From positions 1 through 8,308 of the forward strand of contig JAURMJ010000440.1 in the NCBI GenBank assembly GCA_030830765.1: a stretch of 8,308 nucleotides of DNA. Reading direction: 5' to 3'. The position numbers were made by a program, and so were the translations under genes. Of this stretch, positions 1 through 5,975 are shown piece after piece (the first letter of the stretch is position 1; every line of letters starts with the position of its first letter). A model generated the notes under the pieces. It had not been told where the DNA came from and did no database searches. It saw nothing but the letters and a program-made list of their open reading frames with translations. The DNA is from Quisquiliibacterium sp. (lineage in GTDB: Bacteria > Pseudomonadota > Gammaproteobacteria > Burkholderiales > Burkholderiaceae_E).

Positions 1-53
1 ACTATGACGTCGCCCTTGCAATGCGCCGAGGGGCCCTGCATTGTCCCTTTGGC

Positions 54-542
54 TCAGTCAGCACGACCAAAATAGCGCTCAGCCGTGAAACGCGGATCGA
101 CTTCGCCGGTCGGTTTCAGAATCCCGCTGACTCGCGCCGCGACTTCGCCTTCAACACTCAGGATTGCCTGGGTAAAGACCAGGTTCCGGGTGACACGCAG
201 CACCTCGGTATGCCCCTCGAGCCAGCTTCCTTCGGGGACGCCCCGGATGAAATCAGCGCTCAAATTGACCGTTGTCATGTAGCGCCGCAAATCCGACTGC
301 ACATTCGAGCAGATGATCAGCGTCATATCAGAGAAGGTCAGGAGCATGCCGCCGTGACACATGCCTGCCGGATTGCAATGTCTTTCCTCGACCCGCAAAC
401 CAAGCGTAAAACGTCCGTCCTGGTACCGACCGTACAGCGGTCCGTTCACATTCAAAAAGGGATTGGGGCCCAGTGCAAGCTCATGAAAGCCTTCGGGCAT
501 GGGGGGCAGATCGGGTTGACTGCCCTTTTGTAGATCGGTCAT
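54..542 (-). CDS. PaaI-type hotdog-fold acyl-CoA thioesterase
   Basis: This 162-residue protein matches the PaaI/4HBT hotdog thioesterase family, whose members hydrolyse acyl-CoA thioesters in the cytoplasm; the substrate cannot be told from sequence. The diagnostic segment is seen at residues 57-72: an Asn, then G60, then H63-G64-G65, then D72, matching the family pattern N..G..HGG......D that begins the hotdog helix. The later TVNLSADFI stretch (residues 91-99) is the usual central beta strand. Length is close to the family norm of about 140-165. The frame stays open upstream to 686, but the extra 48 residues are low-complexity and resemble nothing in the family, so the ATG at 542 is preferred. 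No good Shine-Dalgarno sequence precedes it; the leader is instead rich in CAA and GAAC. It lies 189 bp downstream of the KfrA-like gene on the same strand and may be transcribed separately, because a strong hairpin lies between them. The family is fairly sure, the substrate unknown. Confidence 0.87.
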   Translation of the reverse strand: MTDLQKGSQPDLPPMPEGFHELALGPNPFLNVNGPLYGRYQDGRFTLGLRVEERHCNPAGMCHGGMLLTFSDMTLIICSNVQSDLRRYMTTVNLSADFIRGVPEGSWLEGHTEVLRVTRNLVFTQAILSVEGEVAARVSGILKPTGEVDPRFTAERYFGRAD

Positions 543-549
543 TACTTGA

Positions 550-579
550 GTTCGTTGTTGTTCGGGGTTGTTCGTTTCT
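550..579. repeat. Three tandem degenerate 10-bp repeats in thioesterase leader
   Basis: GTTCG recurs at 550-554, 560-564 and 570-574, each starting exactly 10 bases after the last. The full units are GTTCGTTGTT, GTTCGGGGTT and GTTCGTTTCT. On the coding (minus) strand this gives an A/C-rich leader of the form CGAAC-AACAACGAAC starting 7 bases upstream of the thioesterase ATG. One repeat per helical turn could suit a DNA-binding protein; equally, an unstructured CAA-rich leader could aid translation where no Shine-Dalgarno sequence is present. The repeat itself is seen directly; any function is inference. Confidence 0.5.
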
Positions 580-584
580 GCTCG

Positions 585-617
585 CTGCTGGCGGGTCGAC
601 AAAGACCCTGCCAGCGG
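585..617. other. Strong hairpin between KfrA-like gene and thioesterase
   Basis: The arms 588-597 and 604-614 pair as CTGGC/GCCAG and GGGTC/GACCC, with a single unpaired T at 609 and a six-base loop (598-603). Further pairing at 585-587 with 615-617 lengthens the stem on the plus strand; on the minus-strand transcript one of these pairs becomes an A-C mismatch. No T tract follows on either strand, so it is not a classical intrinsic terminator. It could be a weak or Rho-assisted terminator after the KfrA-like gene, an mRNA-stabilising stem, or a leader structure for the thioesterase. A shorter stem (681-685 with 691-695) and a 10-bp palindrome (657-666, AAAGGCCTTT) lie in the same gap. I see no coding sequence there. 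Confidence 0.45.
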
Positions 618-731
618 ACCGACCGAGGAATCGGCCTGCAGGGCGCAGCGCATTCTAAAGGCCTTTTCAGACCAATCGCGGCTCAAGCGCTGAGCGCAGG
701 TATTCCGGTCTTGGCGAAAACAAGCCGTGGA

Positions 732-1625
732 TCACTGTTTGGCACTCCCTTTCTTCCTGCCTCGGCCGGTGCCCGACTTTCCTGGTCCGGTCCCACCGCC
801 TTTCTGCGCCCTGCTTGGGCGCCGCGGTGCGGATAACGCCGGCCTTTCGGGAAGGGACTGAAATTCCGGATCTAGTTGCAAGGATTCCTGATCCGGCGAG
901 GACTTGCCCGGGATGCCGGCAATCGGTTTTCGACTGGCCCGACTGCGGGCAATCGCAAGTTGAACGCGCAGTGCATTACTTTCACCGGCTGTTCTGGCGA
1001 TCTCATGGCGCGCAGCGTCGAGTGCGGCCCGCAGCTCATCCATCTCATCAGACTGATCACGCAGCATTTCGGTCATTGATGCGAGTCGCCCCTGAATCAC
1101 AGCCAGTTGCAGACCAAGATCTGCCTGCAGCTGTCGGGATCGGTCCAGTTCGGTGCGCGTTGAATTAAGTTCATCAGAGAGCGCTCTCGTCGCCAGGTCC
1201 CGTGCATCTGCGTGTTCGCGGGCTTGCCTGAGCTCTTGAGCAACCTGTTTCGATTGCTCCGAGAAGCTCTCCTTGGCAGCACTCTGCGCCATCTGCCAAA
1301 GCTGCATCACCAGCTCGCCGCCAGCGTGCCTCAGTTCCTCCGGCATCTCCGGATGTTCTATCCGAACCCGGCTGCGCTCTCTGAGATCGCTCCAGAACTC
1401 GGACAGCACCTGCGCCGGAGTACCCATGCTGCCTTTGCGTACGTACTGGTAAAGACGGTTCGCGGTCGGCGTAATCCCGTATCGGAAAAACAGCAGGACA
1501 CAGACCTCACGATAGAGATCGCGCGTCTTTGGAAACTGCAGGCGCAGTGCATCGATCTGCGCAGCAATCTGGTTATCGCTCATCGTATCCGCAGGACTTA
1601 TTCGCTGATCAGGTTCTAGTGCCAT
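732..1625 (-). CDS. KfrA-like DNA-binding coiled-coil protein
   Basis: This 297-residue protein has an N-terminal helical, HTH-type domain of the KfrA_N kind (about residues 17-110). It includes the segment ITPTANRLYQYV followed by GSMGTPAQVLSEFW, which matches the family's second helix-turn-helix element. From about 112 to 232 it is a long heptad-patterned coiled coil rich in Ala, Gln, Glu, Arg and Leu (ELRQAREHADARD, LDRSRQLQADL, DEMDELRAALDAARHE). The last 40 residues are a Gly/Lys/Arg/Pro-rich basic tail that may touch DNA. Plasmid KfrA is known as an autorepressor that forms filament-like coiled coils linked to segregation; chromosomal relatives are mostly uncharacterised. The ATG at 1625 is the longest start; an alternative ATG at 1583 (residue 15, MSDNQIAAQ) sits closer to the domain edge. 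Neither has a clear Shine-Dalgarno sequence. A promoter and palindrome just upstream fit autoregulation. Assignment to the KfrA_N family is likely; cellular role unknown. Confidence 0.8.
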   Translation of the reverse strand: MALEPDQRISPADTMSDNQIAAQIDALRLQFPKTRDLYREVCVLLFFRYGITPTANRLYQYVRKGSMGTPAQVLSEFWSDLRERSRVRIEHPEMPEELRHAGGELVMQLWQMAQSAAKESFSEQSKQVAQELRQAREHADARDLATRALSDELNSTRTELDRSRQLQADLGLQLAVIQGRLASMTEMLRDQSDEMDELRAALDAARHEIARTAGESNALRVQLAIARSRASRKPIAGIPGKSSPDQESLQLDPEFQSLPERPALSAPRRPSRAQKGGGTGPGKSGTGRGRKKGSAKQ

Positions 1626-1646
1626 CGCCGGAACTCTAAGTTTTTA

Positions 1647-1657
1647 ACGTAATACGT
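1647..1657. promoter_or_regulatory. Palindromic operator candidate for KfrA-like gene
   Basis: ACGTA-A-TACGT is a perfect 5-bp inverted repeat with a one-base centre. It lies 21-32 bases upstream of the KfrA-like ATG and overlaps the start point expected from the promoter at 1661..1689. KfrA proteins are known to repress their own promoters through palindromic sites, so this is a natural candidate for autorepression. The palindrome is visible; binding is inferred, and an 11-bp palindrome in AT-rich DNA can arise by chance. Confidence 0.4.
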
Positions 1658-1660
1658 AGC

Positions 1661-1689
1661 ATTATTTGTTTCTTTTTGTGATTAAACAA
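1661..1689 (-). promoter_or_regulatory. Sigma70-type promoter for KfrA-like gene
   Basis: On the minus strand, TTGTTT (1689-1684) and AATAAT (1666-1661) are separated by 17 bases. The -10 matches the consensus at five of six positions, the -35 only at three. The surrounding stretch is the most AT-rich in the window, unlike the coding DNA on both sides. A start about seven bases downstream falls near 1654, giving a 5' leader of about 30 bases for a start at 1625, or about 70 for one at 1583. I see no convincing divergent promoter for the plus-strand gene in this 175-bp region. Confidence 0.45.
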
Positions 1690-1800
1690 GCAATGACAGC
1701 GCGTTAAACTCATGACACCTTTCCTCAAGAAAGCCTGAATCGACCCTTCGCGACAAGACCATTGCGCCAGGACTGCCCCTGGCGCGAAACCCCAAAAGCA

Positions 1801-3960
1801 ATGACTGCTATCGAGCACCCTTCGAACGAATCCGAGCGGCCAGATGAGGGTCTCGGCACAGCACCAGGCATGAAGACACCTGGAGCAAAATCGCCCACGA
1901 AAACCATTCTTCAACTCGGTTTCGGATCGGGCGCTGAGTTTATTCGGCAGTGGTCACGCTGGACGGAGGATCCGAATCGCAGCGAATCGCTCCACTTCGT
2001 GGGCATTGACAAGCAACTGACGCCGGCTCCGGTGCCTTCCGAAGATTCTGCCCGCGTCGAAGCAAGCCAGTTGACCCGACCGACAGAGCGAATCGAACAG
2101 CAGGCCGTACCCGATGCGCCGAAAGGCGACGCCTGCCTGGACCGGTCGGAACAACTACGACAGCAGTGGCCGATTGCCCTGCCCGGACTACACCGCTTGA
2201 GCTTCGAATCCGGTCGAGTGACCTTGACTCTTGCAATCGGTGAGCCACTCCGGATGCTCTCGCGACTTGCTGCGGCCTTTGATACCGTTCTGCTCGGTTG
2301 TGAGGGCGATCAACGGCGCATGCTTGCGACGCTGTGTTCGCACGAGCAAGCCCTCAGTCTGGCCAAGCGAGTTGCCCGCCTTGCAAACCCTGATGCCATT
2401 CTGAGCGCGCACTTCCAGGCGTCCGAGCACGATCATGCCCGGGCGTTCTTGAAGGCTATAGGCGACGTCGGCTTTGTCCAGATTGAGCCATCAGAGACGG
2501 AGTCGGCTGCGGACTGCAAGCCAAAACAGGCCGACGTGCCGCTCGACCTTCATGCGCGATACCAACCACGGTGGCAGACCCCAACCCTTGCCCAACGGTT
2601 GCCGAAGCAGTTGTCCCGCGTCAAGCGACAAGCCGCAATCGTGATTGGGGCTGGCCTGGCAGGCTGCGCAATGACTCATTCACTCACCAGGCGCGGCTGG
2701 GAAGTCGAACTCTTTGAACAGGCGGCGGGGCTGGCATCCGGAGGCTCAGGACAACCGGCAATCGCAGATCACCTGCATGTCTCTCCGGATGACAACGTCT
2801 TGGCACGTCTTAGCCGGGCTGCCTTACTGCTTGCAAGCGGCTCTGAGCCTGTACAAGGTGTCCAACAGACTGGTCGCCTGCAACTGGTGCAGGTTGAGAC
2901 AGGCCGAAAAAGACTCCATGCCGCAAGCAGCTCACTGGATTGGGTTCATCAGTTAGGTTGGCCCGATCAATTCATCCATGCCATCGACAGCAGCCAGGCA
3001 AGCCAGATCGCTGGAATCGGGCTACACGACCCGGCGATCTGGATGCCGATGTGCCGGATGGCACAACCAGCACTTCTTTGCGATCACTGGCTGCGCGCCG
3101 CCGGGAATCTGGTCCAGCTGCATCTGCGAACGCGTGTCGCGAGAATCGAACGGCACCGTGAGGAGTGGTTCGCGTTTGACGATGCCGATCACACTCTGGC
3201 TCAGGCGCCCATCCTTGTCCTAGCAAATGCAGGGGCTGCAACTCGACTGGCTGGTCTTCCCGATTCGTTGCTTCGTGCCATTCGGGGTCAGTCAACCCGG
3301 CTACCCGCCGCCTTGATCGGACCGGTTCGCTGCGTCATCGGCGGGGATGCCTACGTTTGCCCTTTGCCGGGCGATCAGCTGCTGATTGGTTCAAGTTTTG
3401 ACGATGAAACAGCTTTGAATCCAAATCGAGCAGCAGACCTGAGTAATCTGCGACGCTTTCTGCGCCAGATCGAACCATCCCAGGAGGCCGAGACCCTCAA
3501 CGGTCAAGAGCGCTCCACGATTGACCAGCCCCCTCCAGTGCACAGCGAAGATGAACCGCCAAGGATGGGCCTGCGCGAGGCACAAACAAGTGGAATGGAT
3601 CCAACCGACGCGATGGCACGCAGGCTGCTCGAAGATGCTTCGCCCGGTGCTGTCGGTCTCAGATTCGTTGCGCGAGACCGCTTGCCTCTGATCGGACGGA
3701 TTCCTGACCTTGAAATCGCGACCACGCAGGCTGGCACTCTGGCACGCAATGCGAAGCTGCCGATCCCGACAAAACCCGGACTCTATGGTGCCTTCGGCTT
3801 CGGCTCGCGAGGGCTCCTCTGGTCATCGCTTGCCGCCGAAGTCATCGCGGCGGAAGTGACCGGTGAACCGGCTCCGATCGAAAGTGATCTGCTGCTTGCC
3901 ATTGATCCGGCGCGGTTTGTCCGCCAACAGCTGCGTCGCTCACGACTGTCCGAAGGCTGA
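1801..3960 (+). CDS. mnmC: Divergent MnmC-like tRNA wobble-uridine modification protein
   Basis: MnmC is normally bifunctional: a C-terminal FAD oxidoreductase converts cmnm5(s2)U34 of tRNA to nm5, and an N-terminal SAM methyltransferase converts nm5 to mnm5. Residues are counted from the ATG at 1801. The FAD part is clear: Rossmann motif GAGLAG (283-288), Glu ending the second strand (ELFEQ), RGQST near 496, DAYVCP near 516, RDRLPLIG (625-632), and the C-terminal GLYGAFGFGSRGL and IDPARF. The methyltransferase part keeps only LQLGFGSG (37-44) and GLHRLSFESGRVTL. It lacks the early F-D-Y motif, and the family's DGFAPxxNPxxW is replaced by LLGCEGDQRR. Thus methylation is probably lost. A polar insert (about 558-607) interrupts the catalytic domain. 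A TTG at 1762 and an ATG at 1870 are alternative starts; none has a good ribosome site. The intact 720-codon frame argues for selection. Family membership is secure; activity is uncertain. Confidence 0.85.
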   Translation: MTAIEHPSNESERPDEGLGTAPGMKTPGAKSPTKTILQLGFGSGAEFIRQWSRWTEDPNRSESLHFVGIDKQLTPAPVPSEDSARVEASQLTRPTERIEQQAVPDAPKGDACLDRSEQLRQQWPIALPGLHRLSFESGRVTLTLAIGEPLRMLSRLAAAFDTVLLGCEGDQRRMLATLCSHEQALSLAKRVARLANPDAILSAHFQASEHDHARAFLKAIGDVGFVQIEPSETESAADCKPKQADVPLDLHARYQPRWQTPTLAQRLPKQLSRVKRQAAIVIGAGLAGCAMTHSLTRRGWEVELFEQAAGLASGGSGQPAIADHLHVSPDDNVLARLSRAALLLASGSEPVQGVQQTGRLQLVQVETGRKRLHAASSSLDWVHQLGWPDQFIHAIDSSQASQIAGIGLHDPAIWMPMCRMAQPALLCDHWLRAAGNLVQLHLRTRVARIERHREEWFAFDDADHTLAQAPILVLANAGAATRLAGLPDSLLRAIRGQSTRLPAALIGPVRCVIGGDAYVCPLPGDQLLIGSSFDDETALNPNRAADLSNLRRFLRQIEPSQEAETLNGQERSTIDQPPPVHSEDEPPRMGLREAQTSGMDPTDAMARRLLEDASPGAVGLRFVARDRLPLIGRIPDLEIATTQAGTLARNAKLPIPTKPGLYGAFGFGSRGLLWSSLAAEVIAAEVTGEPAPIESDLLLAIDPARFVRQQLRRSRLSEG

Positions 3961-4137
3961 GCAATCATCGACGCGATGCATTCCCATCTCGCCCACCGAT
4001 CAGCACCGGCATTGAAATCCCAGGCAGAGCCGGACTTGAGGATGGAACTGACTAGACGACGAAACGGGGATTGGAGGCAGGACTGACGCTGGCGCATCCG
4101 ATTCCAATGGTTCAGTCGCAAGCCACGCACACCCAAG

Positions 4138-4150
4138 CTGCAGTCTGCAG
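4138..4150. repeat. CTGCAG double palindrome overlapping a Shine-Dalgarno
   Basis: CTGCAG occurs twice around a single T, making both a direct and an inverted repeat. As RNA it can form a four-pair stem (4138-4141 with 4147-4150) with a five-base loop, and its right arm overlaps the AGGAG at 4149-4153. This could modulate translation of the mini-ORF behind it. It may also simply be chance. The rest of the 230-bp gap (3961..4190) shows no gene or terminator I can support. Confidence 0.3.
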
Positions 4151-4161
4151 GAGCTAAACTG

Positions 4162-4176
4162 ATGCTTTCGCTCTGA
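4162..4176 (+). CDS. Possible four-codon leader ORF before ykgJ-type gene
   Basis: ATG CTT TCG CTC TGA encodes Met-Leu-Ser-Leu. AGGAG at 4149-4153 sits eight bases before its ATG, the clearest Shine-Dalgarno arrangement in the window, whereas the five full-length genes whose starts lie in the window have weak sites or none. The stop lies 14 bases before the ATG of the cysteine-cluster gene and in a different frame (offset 29), so this is not an alternative start of that gene. It could deliver ribosomes for reinitiation or act as a translational control. No homology evidence is possible for so short an ORF. Confidence 0.3.
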   Translation: MLSL

Positions 4177-4190
4177 ACCACACCGCTGCC

Positions 4191-4574
4191 ATGGCCACCA
4201 GAACAATCAAGATCCATTACGACTGTGCACGCTGCCCCGGTTATTGCTGCAGCTATCCGCGCATCGAGTTACATGAACCGGACGTTGAGCGATTGGCAAA
4301 GCACTTCGATTTGGACGTTGAGACGGCCAGACGAAAATTTACCCGACGCTACAAGGCCGATGAGGGCGTCGAGCAGATCATGCGCCATCGGAAAGACGAG
4401 ATCTACGGGTCGATCTGCCGTTTCTTTGACACCAAAGCGCGTCGCTGCACCGTCTATCTGGCACGCCCGGATGTCTGCCGCCAGTATCCCAACGGCGGTA
4501 AGTGCGGGTACTACGATTTCCTGAAATTTGAACGCAAGCATCAGGATGACCCGGATTTCATTCCGAGTGCATAG
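4191..4574 (+). CDS. YkgJ-family cysteine-cluster protein
   Basis: This 127-residue protein belongs to the YkgJ/UPF0153 group, described as zinc- or iron-chelating CxxCxxxCC proteins of unknown biochemical role. The visible ligands are C12, C15, C19 and C20 near the N-terminus (DCARCPGYCC), then C76, C86, C96 and C105 in the family contexts ICRFFD, RCTVYLARPDVCRQYP and KCGYYDF. The Y-x-x-R-P-x-x-C-R-x-Y-P segment is the strongest family signature. There is no signal peptide or membrane segment, so it is probably cytoplasmic. The length is typical of the short form. The ATG at 4191 is the only sensible start; its own ribosome site is poor, but a four-codon ORF with a strong site lies immediately upstream. 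It is on the same strand as the MnmC-like gene and purT, with gaps of 230 and 139 bp, so an operon is not assured. The family is confident; metal and function are not established. Confidence 0.88.
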   Translation: MATRTIKIHYDCARCPGYCCSYPRIELHEPDVERLAKHFDLDVETARRKFTRRYKADEGVEQIMRHRKDEIYGSICRFFDTKARRCTVYLARPDVCRQYPNGGKCGYYDFLKFERKHQDDPDFIPSA

Positions 4575-4713
4575 CACGCCAGCCGACTGCGTCATTGACT
4601 TCTCCAGGCTGAGCCTGCGATCAAACGGGCTGATCGGCCCCAGCTGCCCATAGTCGAACTCTCAACCGCAAACCTTCTTCTTTATTCTCCGCCCCTTTTC
4701 AACCGGAACTGCC

Positions 4714-5934
4714 ATGACCACTCTAGGAACCCCTCTCTCTGCTTCGGCAACCCGCGTGATGCTGCTTGGTGCCGGAGAGCTTGGCAAGGAAGTCATCATC
4801 GCGCTGCAACGCCTTGGGGTCGAGGTCATTGCCGTTGACCGTTATGCAAACGCCCCCGGCCATCAGGTTGCACACCGGGCTCACGTGATCAATATGGCGG
4901 ACGGCGCAGCGCTTCGGGAGTTGATTGCGCGCGAGAAACCCGACATGGTGGTCCCTGAAATTGAAGCCATCGCGACGCCGACACTGATGGAGCTTGAGCG
5001 TGAAGGTGTTGTACGCGTGATCCCCACGGCGCGAGCGGCCTGGCTGACGATGAATCGAGAGGGCATCCGCCGCCTCGCAGCCGAGGAATTGGGGTTGGCG
5101 ACTTCCCCGTATCGTTTCGCCAGCAGCCTCGAAGAGCTGCAGGCCGCCATCGACGGAAGTGATGGTGGCGAACCGATCGGTTACCCCTGCATTGTCAAAC
5201 CGGTCATGTCCTCCTCGGGCAAGGGACAGTCAAAATTGGATGGCCCACAGGATGTGAAGAAAGCCTGGGATTACGCTGCTTCAGGTGGTCGGGTGGATGC
5301 CGGCCGCGTGATTGTCGAGGGGTTTGTCCGCTTTGATTACGAAATTACGCAACTGACGGTCCGGGCACTTGGTGCCGACGGCCAGATCCAAACCCATTTC
5401 TGCGACCCGATCGGCCATGTGCAGGTGTCGGGCGATTACGTCGAAAGTTGGCAACCGCACCCGATGGGTTCGGTTGCTCTGGCCGCATCCCGGGAGATGG
5501 CACACAAGATCACCGAAAGTCTGGGAGGCACCGGAATTTTTGGCGTTGAATTATTTGTGGCCGGCGATCAGGTCTGGTTCTCAGAAGTCAGCCCACGGCC
5601 TCATGACACCGGCCTGGTCACTTTGTCGAGCCAGCATCAGTCTGAGTTTGAACTGCATGCGCGTGCAATCCTGGGGCTGCCGGTTGACGTGTCGCTGCGC
5701 AGTCCGGCCGCAAGTGCCGTCATCTACGGCGGTCTTGAGGCAAAAGGCATTCAGTTCGACGGCGTGGAAGATGCTCTTCGGGTGCCAGGCAGCGACCTGC
5801 GTCTGTTCGGCAAACCCGAGTCATTTCAGCGGCGGCGGATGGGTGTCGCGCTGGCGCGGGCCGAAGATATTGAACAGGCCCGCACCAATGCCAAACTGGC
5901 CGCATCCAGAGTCAAGCCCAAAGCGGCTGTTTGA
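4714..5934 (+). CDS. purT: Formate-dependent GAR transformylase (GAR transformylase 2)
   Basis: PurT is an ATP-grasp enzyme of de novo purine synthesis. It makes formylglycinamide ribonucleotide (FGAR) from GAR, formate and ATP by way of formyl phosphate, without folate. At 406 residues it is slightly longer than the E. coli enzyme (about 392). Visible motifs are the N-terminal nucleotide-binding [10 protein letters not shown] (17-26), [10 protein letters not shown] (79-88) contacting [21 protein letters not shown], the ATP-binding glycine loop SSSGKGQS (166-173), and the metal ligands E279 (GVELFV) and E291 ([11 protein letters not shown]). All catalytic landmarks are intact. The ATG at 4714 gives the standard MTTLGTPLS start; only a weak GGA lies six bases upstream, behind a pyrimidine-rich stretch (4673-4700). 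It converges on purL, the next step of the pathway, 41 bp away. Identification is firm. Confidence 0.97.
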   Translation: MTTLGTPLSASATRVMLLGAGELGKEVIIALQRLGVEVIAVDRYANAPGHQVAHRAHVINMADGAALRELIAREKPDMVVPEIEAIATPTLMELEREGVVRVIPTARAAWLTMNREGIRRLAAEELGLATSPYRFASSLEELQAAIDGSDGGEPIGYPCIVKPVMSSSGKGQSKLDGPQDVKKAWDYAASGGRVDAGRVIVEGFVRFDYEITQLTVRALGADGQIQTHFCDPIGHVQVSGDYVESWQPHPMGSVALAASREMAHKITESLGGTGIFGVELFVAGDQVWFSEVSPRPHDTGLVTLSSQHQSEFELHARAILGLPVDVSLRSPAASAVIYGGLEAKGIQFDGVEDALRVPGSDLRLFGKPESFQRRRMGVALARAEDIEQARTNAKLAASRVKPKAAV

Positions 5935-5975
5935 TCCACGCTCTTTTTAGAATCACCAGGACAACCAGGCGATGA

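Noticed and set aside
19..43. CAATGC...GCATTG inverted repeat downstream of the thioesterase
   Set aside because: Only six pairs with a 13-base loop and no T run, which is too weak to call a terminator.
652..657. TAGAAT as a -10 element for the thioesterase on the minus strand
   Set aside because: No acceptable -35 lies at 15-19 bases, so a promoter cannot be supported.
543..686. Upstream extension of the thioesterase frame by 48 residues
   Set aside because: The added residues are low-complexity and unlike the family, they would encode the strong hairpin and 10-bp repeats, and the ATG at 542 already gives a full-length hotdog protein.
1719..1733. CTTTC/GAAAG hairpin upstream of mnmC
   Set aside because: Five pairs only, with no conserved or positional reason to assign a function.
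3783..4217. Minus-strand reading frames across the end of mnmC and the following gap
   Set aside because: The translations are compositionally odd, have no family features, and overlap the well-supported C-terminus of the MnmC-like protein.
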